64,000 nucleotides of DNA. Source: Protula sp. h YS-2021 (Eukaryota; Annelida; Polychaeta; Sabellida; Serpulidae). This document shows positions 26,501 to 34,500 of this stretch, one piece after another (the stretch's first letter is position 1; every line of letters begins with the position of its first letter). The translations under genes and the position numbers were made by a program. The stretch is taken from the NCBI GenBank assembly GCA_949752745.1, contig OX457031.1, forward strand, positions 37,793,502-37,857,501, given 5' to 3'. Under the pieces are notes generated by a model, which was not told the DNA's origin, ran no database searches, and saw nothing but the letters and a program-made list of their open reading frames with translations.

Positions 26501-29500
26501 AATGTCAGGTTTTATAAAAAGATGTATAATATATGATATAATATAAAATAAAAATTATTAAATCGAACTGATAAAAACAAAAGAGGGTTGTTTATTCATT
26601 TCTATGCAATGAAAAAATCTCTTTAAAGCAGTGCGTTTTTAACCAATTAATTCATTAAAAACGTTTCACTCTTTAAGTAGCAGAGAAATTTGTGTCATCA
26701 CCTTTCAGACCTGAATACTGATACATGCAATTTCCGGTTGTTTCCGGTTTTTCCTTCATGACGCATCAAAATGGTATATTAATTTATGTAATGGGACGTG
26801 ATAGATCTATTTATAGATGGACCATCTGCCAAAAACAATCGGCCCGAAATTTAAAGCTTTCTGAAAGATCCGATTGAACGAATATTGGCAATGCTTAAAT
26901 TTGCTGAAGTTGTAGATATATAACTACACCAAACCACTTAGAAACTAGACCGAATTCCGCTAGATACGGAATGACCCACTTCGAAAATCAGCAAGAGAAA
27001 ACGCTTATGCTACATTACGACCGAGACGGTCAAAGTCACCGAGGCAGCCCTTTTGTGCCGTTATTTAGGCCACAGGATCTAAAATGAGCTCAAAATCTCA
27101 AAAATCTCTAGTCGTTTCGAGATAATGGTCAACTTCAGGTTTTCGATTTTGCCCATGGCCGAGAAGGTCAAGGCCATCGAGAAATCTCTTATGTGGCGTC
27201 TTTTGGACCCAAAATATCAAAAACTCAAAACTATCAAAAACGAGCTCAGAATCGGTGTATCTCTGACCGTTTTCTAGAAAAACAATCAATTTATGGTTTC
27301 TTACCCTGACTGTGACCGAGACGGTCAAGATCACTGGAACACCTCTTATGTAAGTCGTTTAGGACTACGGGATCGAAAATGAGCTCAAATCGCTTTGACT
27401 CTAGCCGTTTTCGAAAAATAGTCAATTTCATGATTTTGACCTAAGGTCACTGAGGTATCTCTTACGTAACGTCGTTTATGAACAGAGGGTCGAATATGAG
27501 TTAAAATCGTTCTGTCTATAACCGTTTTCGAGAAAATGGACAACTTCTGTTTTTTTACCTTGACTGTGACCCAGACGGTCAAGGTCACCAAGTAACGTCT
27601 TAGCGACGTCGATTATGCCCTAAGGGTCGACGAGCTCAAAAATTCTAATTGTTTCTACTTCTAATCATTCCGGGATTATGGTCAACTTCCGGTTTTGACC
27701 TTAAAGTGACCGAGAAGGTCAAGGTCACCGAGTTACCTGTTTGTAACGTCGTTTAGGCACAAGGGCTCGAAAATCATCTCAAAATAAAAGAAAAAGAACA
27801 GAAATGGGCAGAAATTTCCAGAACAACTCGAAACTTATTGCCAACTGGAAACGGAGCTTCAAAGTTGAAATATTTCAATTTGGAAAGAAAGCATTTAATA
27901 CTGAAACACTGTAAATTAGCCTCTGGTCGCCATTAAAGAAATGATTCATACTCATCGCATGTGGTTGTGTATTTACGCAGAGTGCGGAAAGGTTGCTGAC
28001 GTCATTTTTGCACTCGACAGCAGTGGAAGTATAGAAGAGCAGAACTATTACACCATCCAGGAATTTGTGCGTGACGTCATTTCCGGCTTAGATGTCGATG
28101 GAGGTGCCCGGATTGGACTGCTTACATTTTCATCCGATGCCAGGGTATGGAAAACAAGTAAAATTAGAGAAATGCAGTATTTATATTCGTTAAGACTGAA
28201 CATGAAAAAAAATAAATATTCCTAATTACAATATAAAATGATAGTCCGTTTGCGACGTTAAACAACTGCTCTTATTATACTCTGTGAAACCCCGTTTAGG
28301 AACAATTTCGATTCCAATATTTTTCTTTATTTTATTTACGCTAATGAAGGAACGATATTTCTAAGATCCAACAGGTTTCCTTGATTCTCATAAAAAAAGC
28401 GATTATATATCTACCAGCGACACGCAGCAATAATAAAGGTGTATTAATGCGTAGGTGGTGTTTCACTTGAACGACTACACAAAAACCCAAAGTGTTTTAA
28501 CCGCAATCAACACCAGGTTCATGGGTGGGACTACTAACACCGCGGAGGGACTACGACTCTTAAGAGAAATGTTCACAGCGGAACATGGCGACAGCACTGA
28601 CAGACCAAACATCGCTATCGTTCTTACTGATGGGAAGTCAGATAATTTGTACGTGTCATTTGTGCACGAAGAGGGAAAACATTAAGCAAAAAAAAAAAAA
28701 CACAAAAAAACAAGCGTTGCCTAATGAAAATTTCATGATGAAATAAAACCCCCAGTTCTTGTTTTTGTTTTGTGATGGATTGTCAATCGTGTGAACTAGC
28801 AAAAACATTAGTTTTTTCATAGAAAAAGTCGCTTGTGTAATCACAGTGTCATATCAATGTTGCCCCAAAATTAAAGGCTACGAATCTGACGAGAAGGCCA
28901 AATACACATCATAAAGTTAGCGTCGGTAGAGAGGGCTAAAAAAAAAAAACTTTTTAGGACCACCAGTTGTTCTTGTGTTGTTATACTGCCGGTAGAAACC
29001 CGGTTTTGGCATCATCCGTATTTGATGATCTATTGTTGGTTTTTTGTGACATGGCAGCGATCGCACGATGGCAGAAGCTCTGCTAGCCAGAAAGTCCGGT
29101 GTACACGTCATAGCAATCGGCGTAGGGCAGAGTATCCGCATGACAGAGCTGGAGGGCATGGCCACTGATCCAGACAGCAACAATGTCTTCACGGTCAAAG
29201 ACTTCAACGCCCTCACTGGCATCATGATTTCACTGCTCGCCGGAGTTTGCAACAGTGAGTTCCTGCTTATCTGTTTTGGTTGTGGATTTACAAGCCTCTA
29301 TATAACTTAATATGTGTCATAAACTTTCTCTTTTTTTCTGGCGCATTGTAGCTTCTCAGCAGCTTGTTTGTGTTTGCTTGCTCATTGTTGTAACCTTTTA
29401 CATAAAATTATTTCGTGAATCTCCTATGTTTAAAGGAACCACTCTGCTAAATATTTAAATGCCTTTAAAATGTCGGCCTGTTACCATCTTCATCCAGATG

Positions 29501-31426
29501 AAAATGAATGCGCTTCGAACCCGTGCCAGAATGGAGGAACCTGCAAGGATGACATAGCTATGTACTCATGCAGATGCACAGGTCGCTTCACCGGTATCAA
29601 CTGCGAGAAAGGTGTGTACAAAAAGCTAACCATGTACCCGTAAGTAACCGTCACACCGAGCAGGCATGACGGTGTCTTATGGATCTTACTGAACTTGCTC
29701 CATACACCGACTGGAATTTTTCCAATGAGAAACAACATGCGGAATTTTATAGCGTAGCTTGAAATGAGGAGCACACCACCAAACACTTCCTGTATTTAAG
29801 ACAACTGTATTTAAGAACAATTTGCTTAGCAGAAGAAGATAATTATATTTATATATTTATTTACTAATTTTAAGACTGTACTGTGCCGATCGACGTCGCG
29901 TTTTTGATAGATAACTCCGGGAGTATTCAGAGGGAGAACTTTGACGAAGTTGTGTTGTTTGTAAAGGAAGTCATCAATCAACTCGACCTAGACAACGGCA
30001 ATGTAAGTTTTTGTTTGCCTGTTTTCCCCTTTTTTCACCAATCACCATTCTTTCTTTCTTTCTTCTTCTTCTTCTTCTTCTTCTTCTTCTTCTTCTTCTT
30101 CTTCTTCTTCTTCTTCTTCTTCTTCTTCGTCTTCTTCTTCTTCTTCTTCAAATCGGCAACTCGAATTCCACTTCGCAAAGTAACAACCTTGAACTGTGTG
30201 CTCACTGTTTTGACTTGCCAATGGCATAGTATGCTTTTGTAATGATGATGATAATATTAATAATAACGTCATTTTTTTATGTTTCAGGTAAAAGTTGGTG
30301 TAATCAAATTCAACGATGTTTCTGACGTAGTGTTCCACCTCAATGAGTTCAACACGAAAGAGGATGTGAAGCTCATGATGAACAGGGTGAAATTTGAGGG
30401 AGGGAAAACAGACACTTCCGGTTAGTGTGCTCTCTAGCTAAGGCTACTTGCAATGCTGGCAGTTTGAAGGGTGTCGGTGGAACTTTTGGTTTACCATTGC
30501 CACTATTTCCGTCCTTTTCAAAATGAAGTCGAAATTGACTAGACTTTTTTCAGTAATTCTGGTAGAAAGTTGTTATTATTTACTATTATTCGTTATTATT
30601 AAAGAAAATTTCTATTGCCATTAACATGAATCTTACTCGATTGTTTTCTATTTTAAAATTCTATAAATAGCTGCGCTGAAGCTGATGAGAGAACAGATGT
30701 TTGATAACAATCACGGAGACAGAGACTTCGTGCCTAACTTCGCTGTACTCATCACCGATGGAATTCCCAATGTGAACCGTGACTCGACGGTATTAGAGGC
30801 CATTAATGCACGCATAGACGGCACCCACATCATCCTCATCACCATAGGTTAGCTGCTCATATCCCATAAACAAGCCAAACAAAATCATAGTGTCTCAGTT
30901 AAAAAAAACCTGAATTAAAAATGAAATAAGTTTTTGAAAATAAAAATTATAAAAATATGAAAACACCCAAATTGTTTTTAATTTAGTTGATAAAATTCAG
31001 TATAAAAATAGTCGTCCACCATTTTGATATTGATGTCATTACGAATAACCGATTAACTGTTAGTCCTAATTTGCGTATGTGCAACGCACGGCCATGCAAT
31101 AAAATTTAATAAAATCACTTGAAACTTCGTTAGAAGAGAAATACCGTAAAGTGTCCAAACTTTCGACAAGTGGAAACATATCCTGATGTTCCCAAAATTT
31201 CCATCAAAATAAATCTTAATATATTTGCAGGTAAAGGAATGAAAAATGGGAGAAGTTACATCCAGTTACAAGGCATTCCCAGTGAGCCAGTGGCAGAGAA
31301 TTATTTTAATGTTCATAGATACAGAGAATTAATGAACATCAGCCAGGATGTGGCTTACGCTATGTGCAACGGTAAGTACAGCCTCGGCCCGGGAAATACA
31401 GACACATCTGTCTATCTATCTATCTG

Positions 31427-31475
<49 letters not shown>

Positions 31476-31498
31476 TTCTCTATCTATCTATGTATCTG

Positions 31499-31531
<33 letters not shown>

Positions 31532-34500
31532 ATGTCTGTCTGTCTGTCTATCTATCTATCTGTCAAAGGAAAGGGTGAACCGCCATAACCAAACATTGCT
31601 CTAAGACGGATGTGGCATCAGATCCTAATCTTGCCAGGGCTCCGATTGGTAATGGTTGGCAGCAGGGAGGGATTTCATGTTGACAAATAGCACGGTTATT
31701 AAAACTCCCGGTTTAGGGAACAATTTAAGATGGGTCGAACATTTAAGTACGGGGATGGAACATCAGGAGACGAGTAGTGCAGGGTCTTTGACCAGAAAAA
31801 CTTTATGAAAATTAATGTTTTCACTTTAATTCATTTATAAAAATGGTGTTTTATTACATTAAATTAATTTATATGTAGGTATTTTACTTCGCTTCCCATT
31901 CACTACTCGCTTTGATTTCTTAATATATATAAATATATTTAAATTGATAGAATTTATGTTTAATTCCAGATGTCAAAGAATGTGATTCCAATCCGTGTCA
32001 AAATGGCGGCGTTTGTATGGATGGCTTAAGGAATTACAGGTGTGACTGTGAGAGCCGTTATGCTGGAGTGAACTGTGAACGAGGTGAGCATTACATGTGT
32101 GACTGTCCGAGCCGTTATGCTGGAGTCAACTGTGAACGAGGTGAGCATTACGTGTGTAACCGTCCATACCGTTATGCTGGAGTGAACTGTGAACGAGGTG
32201 AGCATTACGTGTGTAACCTTTCATACCATTATGCTGGAGTGAACTGTGAACGAGGTGAGCATTACATGTGTGACTGTCCGAGCCGTTATGCTGGAGTCAA
32301 CTGTGAACGAGGTGAGCATTGCGTGTGTAACCGTTCATACCGTTATGCTGGAGTGAACTGTGAACGAGGTGAGCATTACGTGTGTAACCTTTCATACCAT
32401 TATGCTGGAGTGAACTGTGAACGAGGTGAGCATTACATGTGTAACCGTTCATACCGTTATGCTGGAGTGAACTGTGAACGAGGTGAGCATTACGTGTGTA
32501 ACCGTTCATACCGCTATGCTGGAGTGAACTGTGAGCCAGATGAGAAAAATATATGTGCTAAAGTGTCCCATTATGCTGATTTTGAACGTGTCAAAAAGAT
32601 TGAGGCTTCGAGTAAAGTATACCTATACGCCTGTGTCACAGCCGTCATGCAATCACGCGGGTGGGTGTCAGCCATCGCGCATTCACGCGTCCATGCTTCA
32701 GTCAAACGTGCGGGTGTCAGAGCCATCATGCATTGAAGGATGTGGATGTCACAGCCGTCATGCAGTCACACGTGTATCTGTCACAGCCATCATGCAGTCA
32801 CACGTGTGTCTGTCACAGCCATCATGCAATCACACGCGTGTCTGTCACAGCCATCATGCAGTCACAGGTGTGTCTGTCACAGCCATCATGCAGTCACACG
32901 TGTATTTGTCACAGCCATCATGCATTCACACGTGTATCTGTCACAGCCATCATGCATTCACACGTGTATCTGTCACAACCATCATGCAGTCACACGTGTA
33001 TCTGTCACAGCCATCATGCTGTCACACGTGTATTTGTCACAGACATCACGCAGTCACACGTGTATCTATTAGAGCCATCATGCAGTCACACGTGTGTCTG
33101 TTACAACCATCATGCATTCACACATGTATCTGTCACAGCCATCATGCAGTCACACGTGTATCTGTCACAGCCATCATGCAGTCACACGTGTGTCTGTCAC
33201 AACCATCATGCAGTCACACGTGTATTTGTCACAGCCATCATGCATTCACACGTGTATCTATCACAGCCATTATGCAGTCACACGTGTATCTGTCACAGCC
33301 ATCATGCAGTCACACGTGTATTTGTCACAGCCACCATGCATTCACACGTGTATCTATCACAGCCATCATGCATTCACATGTGTATCTATCACAGCCATCA
33401 TGCAGTCACACGTGTATTTGTCACAGCCATCATGCATTCACACGTGTATCTATCACAGCCATCATGCATTCACATGTGTATCTATCACAGCCATCATGCA
33501 TTCACACGTGTGTTTGTCACAGCAATCATGCATTCACACGTGTATCTATCAGAGCCATCATGCAGTCACACGTGTATCTGCCACAGCCATCATGCAGTCA
33601 CACGTGTATTTCTCACAGCCATCATGCAGTCATGCCTCTGGATGTCACATCCGTTGGGCAATCACACTTTAGGGTGTCACTGTCACTGAGCAATCATGCA
33701 TGTGGATGTTACAACTATCATGCAGTCACATGTGCCGGTGCCATAACCACCATACACTCACACGTGCGGGTGTCACAGCAATCACACACTCAATGTATGG
33801 GTGTCACAGCCATCACACACTCGCACGTGTAGGTGTCTCAGCCATCACACACTCGCATGTGTCGGTGTAACAGTATATCTTGCCCCCTGTATAGCTTCCC
33901 CCCGGGGGCAAGCTAGTCTAGTCTAGCCCCCCCTTGGGGGGAAGTTAGACTAGGTTATCTTGTCCCCCTCTGGGATATTCTGCCCCCTGTTCAGCTCCCC
34001 CCCCCCCCACCAGGGATATTTTGCCCTCCCCTAAAATTAAAGTTTTTTGGTTTTTTAAGCTAGATTAGGCTTTCTTGTCCCCTTCTGGGATATTCTGCCC
34101 CCCCCCCTTGTTCAGCTTCCCCCCCCCCACCTGAGGGTATCCCCCCCCCCTAAAATATAATTTTTTTTAGTTGTAGTTTACATAAAGGGTAATCCGTCTG
34201 TGTACTCGCTCTCTATTCCCAGTTATCGGGTGGATTTAGAGCTGACTGCAATAAAGCCACATCCCTTTTTATAATACATTTTGATTGATCCATTGTGCAT
34301 AACAGTACAAACAATCTCAGGGAAATGGATTTTGCGGCAAAGGTTTACTCCGAATTTAGAAGTTTAAAAGGGTATGCAAAAGGGTATGAGAATTTCATTT
34401 TTTTTTCATTTTGATTGTAAATGAATTACTTGATCAGTAGAGACAGGAAATATTGAAAAGAAGTAGTGAATGAAAATAAATAAAAATAGATGAAAATAAA

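Noticed and set aside
30011..30338. Poly-Leu, poly-Phe and poly-Glu frames
   Set aside because: Translation of the (CTT)n tract in gene A intron 11.
31170..31604. Frame extending exon 14 into an [12 protein letters not shown] tail
   Set aside because: The tail is the (TATC)n microsatellite after a good GTAAGT donor; only 31231-31371 is coding.
32531..33832. Long overlapping forward frames (433, 342 and 192 codons) rich in His, Ser and Cys
   Set aside because: They cover the 32-bp minisatellite; all three forward frames are open because the unit has no stop, and none has splice or family support. Gene A splices over this intron.
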